A stretch of 27,966 nt of DNA from Scatosoma sp045652965 (GCA_045652965.1 JAZOLI010000028.1:1-27966); one strand, 5' to 3'; numbered from the stretch's first letter, positions 15,558 through 23,968 are shown. Notes: generated by a model not told the origin, from the sequence alone. Program-made: numbers and translations.

Positions 15558-18500
15558 ATGAAAAAGAAACTTGCAAACTTGTTGCTTGCGCTTATCGCGT
15601 GCTTGTTTGCGGCGTTTGGGCTTATCGCTTGCGGTGACAATCCGCTTGAAGTGTCCGCGCCCAGCAACGTGCGTGTAAACGCAGATACGATGGCAGTCGT
15701 ATGGGATAAGGTGGACGGCGCAGATAAATACACCATTTCCATCAACGACGGAACGGAGTATTCGATCACGAGCACGGCTTACACGTGTGCGCAACTCATT
15801 CAACAGCAACAAACGTTTACCGTTAAGGTATGCGCGGTGAGTTCGCTTAGCGATATGAAATCGGAAGCGACGGTGATGACGTTCTCTCCGCTTGGCAAAA
15901 TCACCGATTTAGAGCTTAGCGAAGAAGGCACGCTCACTTGGTCGTTCGTCAATAATGCAACGGGCTATGCGATCCGTATCGACGGTGTGGAACAACAAAC
16001 TCCCCTTGCAGTGACCGAATATACGGTTGAAACGACGGGCAAACACAGCTATCAAGTGCGTCCCTTGGGCGCGGATAATAGCTACTATTCCGTTTGGAGC
16101 GACGTGCAACAGGTGACCAAGCTTGGCACGGTGGACGCATCGAAAATTAAATACGACGTGGAAAAAGGCAAAATTTCGTGGACATCGGTGAGCGGAGCGA
16201 CGGCTTACGACGTATACGTGAACGGATTTGTCGAAGTGGAAAATTGCACGGCAACGTCGGTGGATTTCGATTGCCCGAACGCGAATTTCGTGGTAGAAAT
16301 TCAAGCGAAAGGCTCGACGGCAGGTACGCTTGCAGGCGAACTTTCCGAACAAAAAGAATTTATTTTCCTTGATCCCGTGACGAATATCAGAGTGGATAAC
16401 GGCGTGCTCTATTGGGACGAAGTGAACCTTGCAACGAGCTATAAATTAAAGATCGGCAACGCAAGCCCCAAAACGATCACGGGCACGAGCTACGATAAGC
16501 TCACGCGCGGCACGTCGTTGACGGTTACGATTATGCCTGAAAGCGACAATGCGGTATATTTCTCCAACTGGTCGCAACCCACGTCCTTCTATCTTTTGGA
16601 AGCACCCACCATTCAATGGAACAGCAGCTTGATGCTTGACGACGGCTCGGCAAAGAATAATATTTTCTGGGACGGCATTTCCAACGCACACGGCTACGAA
16701 CTTAAAATCACCGCGCCTAGCGGCGACGAATCGATTGAATCTGCAGTGGAAACGAGCAGACAATTTGAATACGATTTCTTGGAAGTAGGTACGTATACGG
16801 TAGAACTTAAAGCGACGGCTGATCCCGAAGATTCGACGTTCTGCGATTCTCCCTATTCTTCGCCTATTAAAGTTGTCCGTTTGGCATCGCCCACGCAAGT
16901 ATCTTCGGGCTTTATCACGAGCAATCCCCAAGAACTTTCCAAGGGCTTCACGGTATCCTTTGAAAAGGTAGCAAAAGCAACGGGTTATCGCTTGTATAAA
17001 GAAGAAACGGCGATTATGAACACCACGAGATCCACGTCGCAATTCAAAGTGACGGACGTAGCGGAAGCGGGTGTGACGAGCGAAAAGATTTATAATTATA
17101 GCGTTCAATCCATCGGTACGGATTCCATGCAAAACAACACGGTTGTTTTGAGCTCGCTCAAAGCAAAATCGTTGAGCTTTGCAATCACCGTGCTTGCAAC
17201 ACCTCAAGGACCTAACCTTGACGATCATTCGAAGCCTACCATCGAAGGATTCTTCTATAAATTTGGTAGCGTGGAAAAAGCGAGCGGGTATGCCGTGTTT
17301 ACGGGTTCGAGCGTTTACGATTCCAACAGCACCGAGTTTGATCTTGGCGTTGTGCTCAAAGCAGGTCCTACGGAAGTGAAAGTTTGCGCAAAGGGCAACG
17401 GCTCTAACGTGCTTGCTTCTAACTATTCCGCGCCTATCAACGTAAATCGTTTGGCGAAACCTTATAACATCCGCATTGACGAAAGCGGTTCGAACAGCGT
17501 GCTTACCTGCGCATCTATTGAAGGCGCGAGAAGCTATAACGCATATTTCGATGCAAACAAGACGTTGCTCACGAGTGCGCAACTTCAAAACATCCGCAAA
17601 GAAATTTCCGACAAAGGAACGGGCATTTATATGGAAGCGGTTGCAAATGAATTTGACGTGGACGGCACCTATTATATGACCTCGGAATCGAGCGAAACGG
17701 TGACGTTTATAAAATTGGCAGCACCTGATTTTGGCAACAACCCTTTCACCAACACCGAATTTTTGTGGAACAAGCCGAGCAATATCAACGAAGCGATCTA
17801 TGCGCCTACTTATGCGGTGTTTGACGAAACGAACGCGCAATATGAAGAAAGGATGACAGGCACGAGCATGAGCATCGCAAACCTTGCAGGCGGTAGAGAT
17901 TACACGTTCAAGGTAAGAGCAATCGGTGGCGCAAGCGCAAACGGCAAAACCGTTTACATCAACTCTGATTTCTCGGAGATTAGAACCATCTTCAAAATTG
18001 CTGCACCCACCGTTCAAATTGTAAACAATCAATATCAATGGACGAACGTTGGCAGAGCTTCTTCGTATGCGATTTATATCGACGGCGAATTAAAGCAAAC
18101 GTATCAACTCAACGAAAGCGGTGTGTATACGTTCAAACCTTCGTTTGATGAGAAGAAAGATTACACGGTGGAAGTGGTTGCAATCGGTGACGGCACGAAG
18201 ACGATCAACAGCAACCTTGAATCGGGTAAAAACTACATCATTCAAAAGACGGCGGTTTTGACCATGCCCGATTTCTCGGTGGCATATAGCCATGCGGTGG
18301 TGGATGACGATGGCGAAATTATCGTGACGATCACGAAAGAATCACCCTATGCAAGCGGATATCACTATACCATCGGTGGCACCGTGCAAAGCGGCACGAT
18401 GACGACGGCAACCAAGAAAGAATGCAACCCTGGTATACACGTTGTCAAAGTTTACGCGATCGGCGGTGGATTCGACGAACAAGGCGTATATTATTTGAAT

Positions 18501-18830
18501 TCGTCCGATAAAGGCGGAAACGGCGATACGAAATATACCGTCACGTTGCTTGCCGCGCCTACCGAAGACGATATGACCTATTATAAGAACAGCAAGACGT
18601 TTTCGTTCGAAGGCGTGAACAACGCTGTTTACGGATACACGGTAAAAATTTGCGTGGATGGTGGCGAATGGATCACCATTGCCACGGGCACGTCGAAGAA
18701 CATCTATATCGGCGATTATATCAACGGCGATACGAAGGTTGTGAAAATTAGCGTGCAAGCAAACGGCTACGGCGCGAACGTTGTTGCAAGCCAAGAAACG
18801 GTGTTTACACAATCGTTTGTGCAAAACTAA
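15558..18830 (+). CDS. Fibronectin type III-like repeat lipoprotein
   Basis: A 1090-residue exported lipoprotein. The signal peptide ends GLIAC with lipidated Cys25. The rest is about ten beta-sandwich repeats of 90-110 residues resembling bacterial Fn3 domains: each has an early W-x-x-V-x-x-A-x-x-Y strand (WDKVDGADKYTISI, WTSVSGATAYDVYV, WTNVGRASSYAIYI) and a late Y-x-V-x-V-x-A-x-G strand, often followed by YSxWS-like ends. No catalytic domain is visible. AAGGAG (15543-15548) is 9 bases from the ATG and the gene begins 36 bases after the GLUG lipoprotein gene, so they are probably one transcript. Likely a binding or scaffold partner of that protein; the ligand is unknown. Confidence 0.88.
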   Translation: MKKKLANLLLALIACLFAAFGLIACGDNPLEVSAPSNVRVNADTMAVVWDKVDGADKYTISINDGTEYSITSTAYTCAQLIQQQQTFTVKVCAVSSLSDMKSEATVMTFSPLGKITDLELSEEGTLTWSFVNNATGYAIRIDGVEQQTPLAVTEYTVETTGKHSYQVRPLGADNSYYSVWSDVQQVTKLGTVDASKIKYDVEKGKISWTSVSGATAYDVYVNGFVEVENCTATSVDFDCPNANFVVEIQAKGSTAGTLAGELSEQKEFIFLDPVTNIRVDNGVLYWDEVNLATSYKLKIGNASPKTITGTSYDKLTRGTSLTVTIMPESDNAVYFSNWSQPTSFYLLEAPTIQWNSSLMLDDGSAKNNIFWDGISNAHGYELKITAPSGDESIESAVETSRQFEYDFLEVGTYTVELKATADPEDSTFCDSPYSSPIKVVRLASPTQVSSGFITSNPQELSKGFTVSFEKVAKATGYRLYKEETAIMNTTRSTSQFKVTDVAEAGVTSEKIYNYSVQSIGTDSMQNNTVVLSSLKAKSLSFAITVLATPQGPNLDDHSKPTIEGFFYKFGSVEKASGYAVFTGSSVYDSNSTEFDLGVVLKAGPTEVKVCAKGNGSNVLASNYSAPINVNRLAKPYNIRIDESGSNSVLTCASIEGARSYNAYFDANKTLLTSAQLQNIRKEISDKGTGIYMEAVANEFDVDGTYYMTSESSETVTFIKLAAPDFGNNPFTNTEFLWNKPSNINEAIYAPTYAVFDETNAQYEERMTGTSMSIANLAGGRDYTFKVRAIGGASANGKTVYINSDFSEIRTIFKIAAPTVQIVNNQYQWTNVGRASSYAIYIDGELKQTYQLNESGVYTFKPSFDEKKDYTVEVVAIGDGTKTINSNLESGKNYIIQKTAVLTMPDFSVAYSHAVVDDDGEIIVTITKESPYASGYHYTIGGTVQSGTMTTATKKECNPGIHVVKVYAIGGGFDEQGVYYLNSSDKGGNGDTKYTVTLLAAPTEDDMTYYKNSKTFSFEGVNNAVYGYTVKICVDGGEWITIATGTSKNIYIGDYINGDTKVVKISVQANGYGANVVASQETVFTQSFVQN

Positions 18831-18853
18831 ACCCTAAAAAACAAACGGAGTGA

Positions 18854-18874
18854 GGAGAGAATTTCTTTCTCTCC
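18854..18874 (+). promoter_or_regulatory. Intercistronic hairpin
   Basis: GGAGAGAA (18854-18861) pairs with TTCTCTCC (18867-18874) around a 5-base loop, in the gap between the Fn3 lipoprotein gene and the HExxH gene. There is no T run after it, so it is more likely to affect mRNA processing or partial read-through than to be a full terminator. Confidence 0.4.
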
Positions 18875-18897
18875 TTGCTTCCTATAAAGGAAAAAAT

Positions 18898-19707
18898 ATG
18901 TTAGTTGGAAATATCATTTTACAAATCGCCTTTTTTATCGGTGTAGTGTATGCGGTGGGATTTGTCATTTCCCTGTGCAATCGATATTTTTATAGCCTTG
19001 TCAATTATAGCAAGGGGGTGTGCTATGCAACGGGCTTTATCGGCACGCCCATACACGAGCTTAGCCACGCCTTTATGTGCGTTGTTTTTCGGCATAAAAT
19101 CGACGAAATTAAGCTTTTCCAAGTGGATGATGAAAACGGTGTTTTGGGATACGTGCGCCATAGCTATAACCAAAAAAGCATTTATCAAAAGATAGGCAAT
19201 TTCTTCATTTCCGTTGCGCCCATCGTATGCGGAACGGCGGTGCTGTTTTTGCTTATCAGGCTTTTGCTTCCCCAAACGTTTACGACGATGACGAGATATC
19301 TAACGGCGTTTTCTTCCAAAGCACAAGCGGGCTTGACGGTGCAAAACGTGCGCTATTTAATCGGCGCGTTCGAGGGCATGGCGGAAACGTTGTTCTTCTC
19401 ATTTACGGCAGGTGTAAACTTTTGGGTGTTCGTGGTGCTCGCGCTTTGCATTGCATTGCATCAAAATTTGAGCGGAGCGGACATTAAAAATTCCCTTTCG
19501 GCGTTGCCCATTTTGGTTGTCTTGCTTGCCGCTGTCAACGTAGTGTTATATTTCATCTTTCCCGCGGCATATCTTGGCTTCGTGAAAGCAATGAACACGG
19601 CGGGCGGCTTCCTTACCTGCGGACTTTTGCTTGCGCTCTTGTGCTCGCTCATTCCGCTTACCATCGCGCTTTTGCTCTCCCTTTTAAAGAAAGTGTTGCG
19701 CAGATAA
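18898..19707 (+). CDS. Integral membrane HExxH protein, putative M50-like metallopeptidase
   Basis: A 269-residue polytopic membrane protein with hydrophobic segments at about 5-27, 40-65, 115-135, 165-195, 205-225 and 235-262. The motif TPIHELSHAFM places a HExxH zinc-binding motif (His53, Glu54, His57) at the start of a membrane helix, as in site-2-protease-like and related membrane families; I do not see a clear second-site NxxPxxxxD motif, so a true M50 activity is uncertain. Start at 18898 is chosen for AAAGG (18886-18890); an in-frame GTG at 18850 lies before the hairpin and has no good site. Last gene of the surface operon and followed by a terminator, which suggests a role in processing or handling the exported proteins. 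Confidence 0.7.
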   Translation: MLVGNIILQIAFFIGVVYAVGFVISLCNRYFYSLVNYSKGVCYATGFIGTPIHELSHAFMCVVFRHKIDEIKLFQVDDENGVLGYVRHSYNQKSIYQKIGNFFISVAPIVCGTAVLFLLIRLLLPQTFTTMTRYLTAFSSKAQAGLTVQNVRYLIGAFEGMAETLFFSFTAGVNFWVFVVLALCIALHQNLSGADIKNSLSALPILVVLLAAVNVVLYFIFPAAYLGFVKAMNTAGGFLTCGLLLALLCSLIPLTIALLLSLLKKVLRR

Positions 19708-19745
19708 AAAGGATAAAAATTTATAAAAAATTAAGAAAAAATGGT

Positions 19746-19784
19746 AAAACGGAGTGCAAAATAGCTTGCAATCCGTTTTTCTTT
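19746..19784 (+). terminator. Operon terminator overlapping the rpsB promoter
   Basis: AAAACGGA-TGCAA (19746-19759) pairs with TTGCA-TCCGTTTT (19766-19779) with one G-A mismatch and a 6-base loop, then T residues to 19780. The 3' arm contains the TTGCAA used as the -35 box of the next promoter. Confidence 0.8.
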
Positions 19785-19794
19785 ATGGTAAAAT
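19766..19794 (+). promoter_or_regulatory. Promoter of rpsB-tsf
   Basis: TTGCAA at 19766-19771 and TAAAAT at 19789-19794 are separated by 17 bases. The leader to the rpsB ATG is about 112 bases. Confidence 0.65.
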
Positions 19795-19821
19795 AGTATA
19801 GCTAAAAATTCACACTCGCTC

Positions 19822-19883
19822 ATTGCGCGCAATCCGTGTCCGTAAATTTTATGCAATGCGGACGTCGTTGCGAGCCAACGCAA
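19822..19883 (+). promoter_or_regulatory. Structured rpsB leader, candidate autoregulatory RNA
   Basis: The leader has a perfect 12-base palindrome (19822-19833, ATTGCGCGCAAT), a GTCCG/CGGAC stem (19838-19842 with 19859-19863) and a third hairpin, TTGCG (19868-19872) with CGCAA (19879-19883), before the GGAGG at 19900-19904. S2 synthesis is autoregulated through its leader in other bacteria; whether this leader does the same is inference. Confidence 0.4.
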
Positions 19884-19912
19884 GGCGGGGAGGTTAAACG
19901 GAGGTATGAATT

Positions 19913-20680
19913 ATGGCAGTTATCAGCATGAAGCAGCTCTTAGAGGCAGGCGTTCACTTTGGTCACCAAACGAGAAAGTGGAACCCGAAAATGAAGAAGT
20001 ACATCTTCGCGGCAAGAAACGATATTCACATTATCGACTTGCAAGTTACCGCAAACTTGATTGAAGAAGCTTACGCTTTCGTTTGCGAATCGGTGAAAGC
20101 GGGCAAATCGGTTTTGTTCGTTGGAACGAAGAAGCAAGCACAAGACGCAATCAAAGAAGAAGCGGAACGTTGCGGACAATACTATGTGAATTCCCGTTGG
20201 CTTGGCGGATGCCTTACCAACTTCAAGACGATGAGAAGCCGCGTAGAACGTTTGGAAAAGCTTGAAGCTATGGAAGCGAATGGCGATTTCGATCTTTTGC
20301 CTAAGAAAGAAGTTATGCTTCTCAAGAAAGAAATGGGCAAATTGCAAGCGAACCTTGGCGGTATCAAAACGATGAAATCGATGCCCGGCGTTATGTTCGT
20401 GGTTGACCCCCACAACGAAGACATCGCAATCAAAGAAGCGAAGAAGCTTGGCATTAAAGTTGTAGCAATTACGGATACGAACTGTGATCCCGATGAAGTG
20501 GATTACGTAATCCCCGGCAACGACGACGCAATCCGCGCGATCAAACTTATCTCGTCGGTTATTGCAAACGCGGTTATCGAAGCAAACCAAGGCGAAGAAG
20601 CAATTGTAGCGACGACGGAAGCTGCGGCAGAACCTGCTGCTATGGAAGAAGTGGTTGCAGCGGCGGAAGAAAACGCGTAA
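19913..20680 (+). CDS. rpsB: 30S ribosomal protein S2
   Basis: A 255-residue small-subunit ribosomal protein, normal in length. The family N-terminal signature is present (QLLEAGVHFGHQTRKWNPKM, residues 8-27), as are YIFAARNDIHIIDLQ, FVGTKKQAQ, RWLGGCLTNF, and the VVDPHNEDIAIKEA and DTNCDPDEVDYVIPGNDDA blocks near the end. The last 30 residues are Ala/Glu-rich. GGAGG (19900-19904) is 8 bases before the ATG; another ATG at 19906 is out of frame. It is co-transcribed with tsf 27 bases downstream, the common bacterial arrangement, but pyrH and frr do not follow. Confidence 0.98.
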   Translation: MAVISMKQLLEAGVHFGHQTRKWNPKMKKYIFAARNDIHIIDLQVTANLIEEAYAFVCESVKAGKSVLFVGTKKQAQDAIKEEAERCGQYYVNSRWLGGCLTNFKTMRSRVERLEKLEAMEANGDFDLLPKKEVMLLKKEMGKLQANLGGIKTMKSMPGVMFVVDPHNEDIAIKEAKKLGIKVVAITDTNCDPDEVDYVIPGNDDAIRAIKLISSVIANAVIEANQGEEAIVATTEAAAEPAAMEEVVAAAEENA

Positions 20681-20707
20681 GTTATTGATAGAAAGGAGAT
20701 AAAGATT

Positions 20708-21598
20708 ATGGCATTTACTGCAAAAGACGTAATGGCGCTTCGCGAAAAGACGGGCGCAGGCGTTATGGACTGTAAAAAGGCATTGACGGACGCAGACGGC
20801 GACATGACCAAAGCTGCTGATTTGCTTCGTGAAAGAGGCATTGCGAAAGCGGAAAAGAAAGCTTCTCGTATCGCGGCAGAAGGCATCGTTGCTTGCTACG
20901 TTGAAGGCAAAACGGGCGTTTTGATCGGACTCAACTGCGAATCGGATTTCGTTGCAAAGAACCCTCAATTCTCGGAAATCGCAACGGAAGTTTCCAAAGT
21001 GATCGTAAAAGAAAACCCTGCAAACGTAGAAGCATTGCTCGCGTGCGCTTGCGCGGGTGCGACCGTTGAAGAATATTTGAAAGGCAAAATCGCGATTATC
21101 GGCGAGAAGATCGCGGTTAGAAGATTTGCACGCTATGAAACGAACGGCTTCATCGAAAGCTACATTCACCTTGGCGGCAAGCTCGGCGTTATGCTCGACG
21201 TAGCGGGCGAAGCAACGGAAGCGGCGAAGGAAGTTGCGCACGACGTGACCCTTCAAATCGCGTTCACGAAACCTGCTTACCTTACGCGTGAAGAAGTTTC
21301 GGAAGAAACGCTTGAAAGAGAAAAAGCAGTGCTCAAGCAACAAGCAATCAATGAAGGCAAACCCGAAGCGATTGCAGAAAAAATGGTTATGGGTAGAATT
21401 AAAAAATACTACGAAGAAAACTGTTTGCTTGAACAAGCATTCATCAAAGACGATTCCAAGAAAGTGTCCGATTTGTTGAAAGCTGGAAACACGGCGATCA
21501 ATAAATTCGTGTTCTTCGTAATGGGCGAAGGTCTTGAAAAGAAGAGCGAAGATTTGAGCGAAGAAGTTGCAAAGCAAGTTGCTGCAATGCAAAAATAA
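20708..21598 (+). CDS. tsf: Elongation factor Ts
   Basis: A 296-residue guanine-nucleotide exchange factor that releases GDP from EF-Tu. The N-terminal UBA-like domain carries KTGAGVMDCKKAL (14-26), followed by NCESDFVAKN, the core contact region, then HLGGKLGVMLDV and the C-terminal IAEKMVMGRIKKYYEENCLLEQ block. All domains are present at full length. AAAGGAG (20692-20698) lies 9 bases before the ATG. Second gene of the rpsB transcript; a GC-rich terminator follows 18 bases after the stop. Confidence 0.98.
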   Translation: MAFTAKDVMALREKTGAGVMDCKKALTDADGDMTKAADLLRERGIAKAEKKASRIAAEGIVACYVEGKTGVLIGLNCESDFVAKNPQFSEIATEVSKVIVKENPANVEALLACACAGATVEEYLKGKIAIIGEKIAVRRFARYETNGFIESYIHLGGKLGVMLDVAGEATEAAKEVAHDVTLQIAFTKPAYLTREEVSEETLEREKAVLKQQAINEGKPEAIAEKMVMGRIKKYYEENCLLEQAFIKDDSKKVSDLLKAGNTAINKFVFFVMGEGLEKKSEDLSEEVAKQVAAMQK

Positions 21599-21615
21599 AA
21601 TTTAGCGAAAGCTCG

Positions 21616-21648
21616 CCGCGCGTGTACCTTTCACGCGCGGTTATTTTT
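21616..21648 (+). terminator. Terminator of rpsB-tsf
   Basis: CCGCGCGTG (21616-21624) pairs perfectly with CACGCGCGG (21632-21640), 7-base loop, with a TTATTTTT tail (21641-21648). Confidence 0.88.
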
Positions 21649-21700
21649 CGCAAGGGTGTTTAATGCCCTATTTAGAACGTAAAAAGGGGATTTATTAGGT

Positions 21701-22981
21701 ATGGCAACGGGTGAATTTACCGATAAAGTGAAAATCTTAATAAAAGCAGGCGATGGCGGCGACGGTATGAATTCGTTCAAAGCCTTTAAAGGCAAGCCTG
21801 CGTGCGGTCCTGACGGCGGCGACGGCGGCAAGGGCGGCGACGTATATTTCGTCGGAGATAAAGACATGAACGATTTGTTTCCGTTCCGTTTCACTTCTCG
21901 CTTTTTAGCGGAAAATGGGGAAATGGGCGGCACGAACCGTTGCTTTGGCAAAAGCGGAAAAAACACGTATATCAAAGTTCCGCTCGGCACGCTCGTTCGC
22001 GACGAGGAAACGGGCAGGCTCATTTGCGACGTGTTTGAAGACGGGCAAGAAGTGCTCGTGGCGCGCGGCGGCAACGGCGGGAAAGGCAACGTTCGTTTCA
22101 CCACGGCGCGTCGGCACGCTCCCAACTTTGCTCAAAAGGGCGAAAAGGTAAAACAACACTACGTGATTTTGGAGCTCAAAGTGATTGCGGACGTGGGCTT
22201 CGTGGGCTTCCCCAACGTGGGAAAAAGCACCTTACTTTCTAAAATTTCCGCGGCAAAACCCAAAATTGCAAACTATCATTTCACCACCCTTTCTCCCAAC
22301 CTTGGCGTAGTGCGCCACTATGAAAAATCGTTCGTGGCGGCGGATATCCCCGGTCTTATCGAAGGCGCGGCAAAGGGTGCAGGTTTAGGACACGATTTCC
22401 TTAGACATATCGAAAGAACGCGTATGCTTTGTCACGTTTTGGACGTGTCGGGCTGCGAGGGGCGCGATCCCATTGAAGATTTTAAAAAGATCAACGCCGA
22501 GCTCAAAGAATATAGCGAAGTTTTGGCAGGCGTTCCGCAAATTATCGTGTGCAATAAATGCGACGTTTTCGGCGCAGAAGAAAACTTGAAATCGATCAAA
22601 AAGAAGCTTGGAAGAAAATATAAAATCTTCCCGATCACGGCAATTTCTGGTGAAGGCACGAAAGAGCTTTTAGACGGTATTTTTGAAGTACTCGCAACCC
22701 TGCCCCCCGTGGAGCGGATCATGCCCGAAGAAGAATTTGAATATAAGGCAAACGACGATTTGTCCTTTGAGATCTTTAAAGATGAAGACGGCGTGTACGT
22801 GGTCGTGGGAGGCTTGGTTGATATGCTTTGCCGAAACGTGGTGCTCAACAACCCCGATTCCATGCAATATTTCCAAAAAGTGTTGCGGCTTCGCGGCGTG
22901 ATCAAAGAACTTGCGAAAATGGGTTGCGTCGAAGGCGACACGGTTTCAATCGGTGACGTAGAATTCGATTTCATCCCCTAA
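21701..22981 (+). CDS. obgE: Obg family GTPase (ribosome assembly)
   Basis: A 426-residue GTPase needed for 50S subunit maturation and the stringent response. The glycine-rich Obg fold (1-160) includes GDGGDGMNSF and GPDGGDGGKGGDV. The G domain has G1 GFPNVGKST (169-177), switch DIPGLIEGA (215-223), G4 NKCD (285-288) and G5 ISGEG (315-319). The C-terminal OCT domain (about 350-424) is present, as in Bacillota Obg proteins. AAGGGGA (21684-21690) lies 10 bases before the ATG, slightly long. No clear promoter was found between the upstream terminator and the gene. It is followed 60 bases later by yhbY with no terminator between, so they probably form an operon. The usual upstream genes rplU-rpmA are absent. 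Confidence 0.97.
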   Translation: MATGEFTDKVKILIKAGDGGDGMNSFKAFKGKPACGPDGGDGGKGGDVYFVGDKDMNDLFPFRFTSRFLAENGEMGGTNRCFGKSGKNTYIKVPLGTLVRDEETGRLICDVFEDGQEVLVARGGNGGKGNVRFTTARRHAPNFAQKGEKVKQHYVILELKVIADVGFVGFPNVGKSTLLSKISAAKPKIANYHFTTLSPNLGVVRHYEKSFVAADIPGLIEGAAKGAGLGHDFLRHIERTRMLCHVLDVSGCEGRDPIEDFKKINAELKEYSEVLAGVPQIIVCNKCDVFGAEENLKSIKKKLGRKYKIFPITAISGEGTKELLDGIFEVLATLPPVERIMPEEEFEYKANDDLSFEIFKDEDGVYVVVGGLVDMLCRNVVLNNPDSMQYFQKVLRLRGVIKELAKMGCVEGDTVSIGDVEFDFIP

Positions 22982-23041
22982 AACGCGTATAGCACAGCAT
23001 CTTATCCACATTTAAAAAGCATTATTAAGAAGGAAAAATTT

Positions 23042-23353
23042 ATGATTATAACCAGTGAAAATATCACGAGCAAGCAAAGAAGCAAGCTCAAATCGATTGC
23101 GGCAAATTTATCACCCATTGCGCAAATCGGCAAGGGCGGAATCACCGACAATTTGTTGAAAACGCTCTCCGACGCATTGGATGCGCGCGAGATTATAAAA
23201 GTGAGCATTTTAGACACGGCGGACGACGATCCCCGCAACTTGGCGGAAAACGTTGCCGAACTTTTGGAAGCCGTGCCTGTGGCGGTGATTGGTCGCAAGG
23301 CGATTTTTTATCGTTATTCTAACCGCGATAAATTCGCGCATTTGGAAATTTAA
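23042..23353 (+). CDS. yhbY: YhbY-type CRM-domain RNA-binding protein
   Basis: A 103-residue single CRM (CRS1-YhbY) domain protein, normal length, that binds pre-50S ribosomal particles. The N-terminal TSKQRSKLKSIAANLSPIAQIGKGG block includes the GxxG RNA-binding loop at 30-33; the C-terminal VAVIGRKAIFYR strand is typical (usually GRxxVLYR). AAGGA at about 23030-23034 precedes the ATG. Placement directly after obgE is the common ribosome-assembly pairing, though nadD, yqeK and rsfS do not follow here. Confidence 0.95.
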   Translation: MIITSENITSKQRSKLKSIAANLSPIAQIGKGGITDNLLKTLSDALDAREIIKVSILDTADDDPRNLAENVAELLEAVPVAVIGRKAIFYRYSNRDKFAHLEI

Positions 23354-23362
23354 AAAAGGCGT

Positions 23363-23391
23363 TTGATTTTTGCGATTTTGCGGTATATATA
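23363..23391 (+). promoter_or_regulatory. Possible grpE promoter
   Basis: TTGATT at 23363-23368 and TATATA at 23386-23391 are separated by 17 bases. The grpE ATG is 49 bases further on. No complete CIRCE element (TTAGCACTC-N9-GAGTGCTAA) was found; only a single TTAGCAC occurs at about 23409-23415. Confidence 0.45.
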
Positions 23392-23440
23392 AATAAAGGC
23401 TTTGCAATTTAGCACAGCTGAGATGAAAGGAAACAAGAGC

Positions 23441-23968
23441 ATGGAAAAGGAAGAATTGAAAGAAAACGTCGCGCCAGAAACGGAAGAAAAAGCGACGAAA
23501 GAAAAGAAAAAAATCAATAAAAAAGCGCAGGAAGAAATTGAAAAGGCGCTTTCGGAAGCGGAAGAGAGCAAACGCAAATGGTATGCGGTGACCGCCGAAT
23601 ATGAAAATTATCGCCGTCGCACGCAAAATCAAGCTGCTCAACGCTATCTTGACGGCAGAAACGACGTGATCGCGTCCCTTTTCCCCATTGGCGACAATTT
23701 GGAACGCGCGCTTTCGTCCTGCTCGGATGAAAACACCAAGCAAGGCATTGAAATGGTGCTTGCTTCTTTTAAAAAGGTGTTAGAAAGCGAAGGCGTTGAA
23801 GAAATCAACCCGATCGGACAACCTTTTGATGCGATCTATTCGGAAGCGATCATGGCAGCGCCCGCGCAAGACGGCGAAGAAAGCGGCATTGTGAAACAAG
23901 TGTACGTGAAAGGGTATAAAAAAGGCGAAAAAGTGCTTCGCTACGCGCAAGTGATTGTCACGCAGTGA
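23441..23968 (+). CDS. grpE: GrpE nucleotide exchange factor
   Basis: A 175-residue co-chaperone that releases ADP from DnaK. A charged, helical N-terminus (1-48) leads to the long dimerisation helix with AEYENYRRRT (52-61), then the four-helix region with FPIGDNLERAL (81-91) and the beta domain with NPIGQPFDAIYSEA (123-136) and GYKKGEKVLRYAQVIV. Small departures from the family consensus are Ser in place of the usual His in the FDxxxHEA motif and RYAQ for RPAK. Start at 23441 is chosen for AAAGGA (23426-23431); in-frame ATGs at 23402 and 23423 have no site. hrcA, dnaK and dnaJ are not adjacent, and a terminator follows, so grpE ends its transcript here. Confidence 0.95.
   Translation: MEKEELKENVAPETEEKATKEKKKINKKAQEEIEKALSEAEESKRKWYAVTAEYENYRRRTQNQAAQRYLDGRNDVIASLFPIGDNLERALSSCSDENTKQGIEMVLASFKKVLESEGVEEINPIGQPFDAIYSEAIMAAPAQDGEESGIVKQVYVKGYKKGEKVLRYAQVIVTQ

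Noticed and set aside
16446..18038. A 530-codon minus-strand frame opposite the Fn3-like lipoprotein
   Set aside because: Antisense to a gene with clear repeats, signal peptide and ribosome binding site; composition is artificial.
19940..21592. A 550-codon minus-strand frame opposite rpsB and tsf
   Set aside because: Shadow of two unmistakable housekeeping genes; Cys/Phe/Arg-rich composition typical of antisense translation.
23409..23440. CIRCE heat-shock operator before grpE
   Set aside because: Only TTAGCAC of one half-site is present; the inverted second half at the required 9-base spacing is absent.
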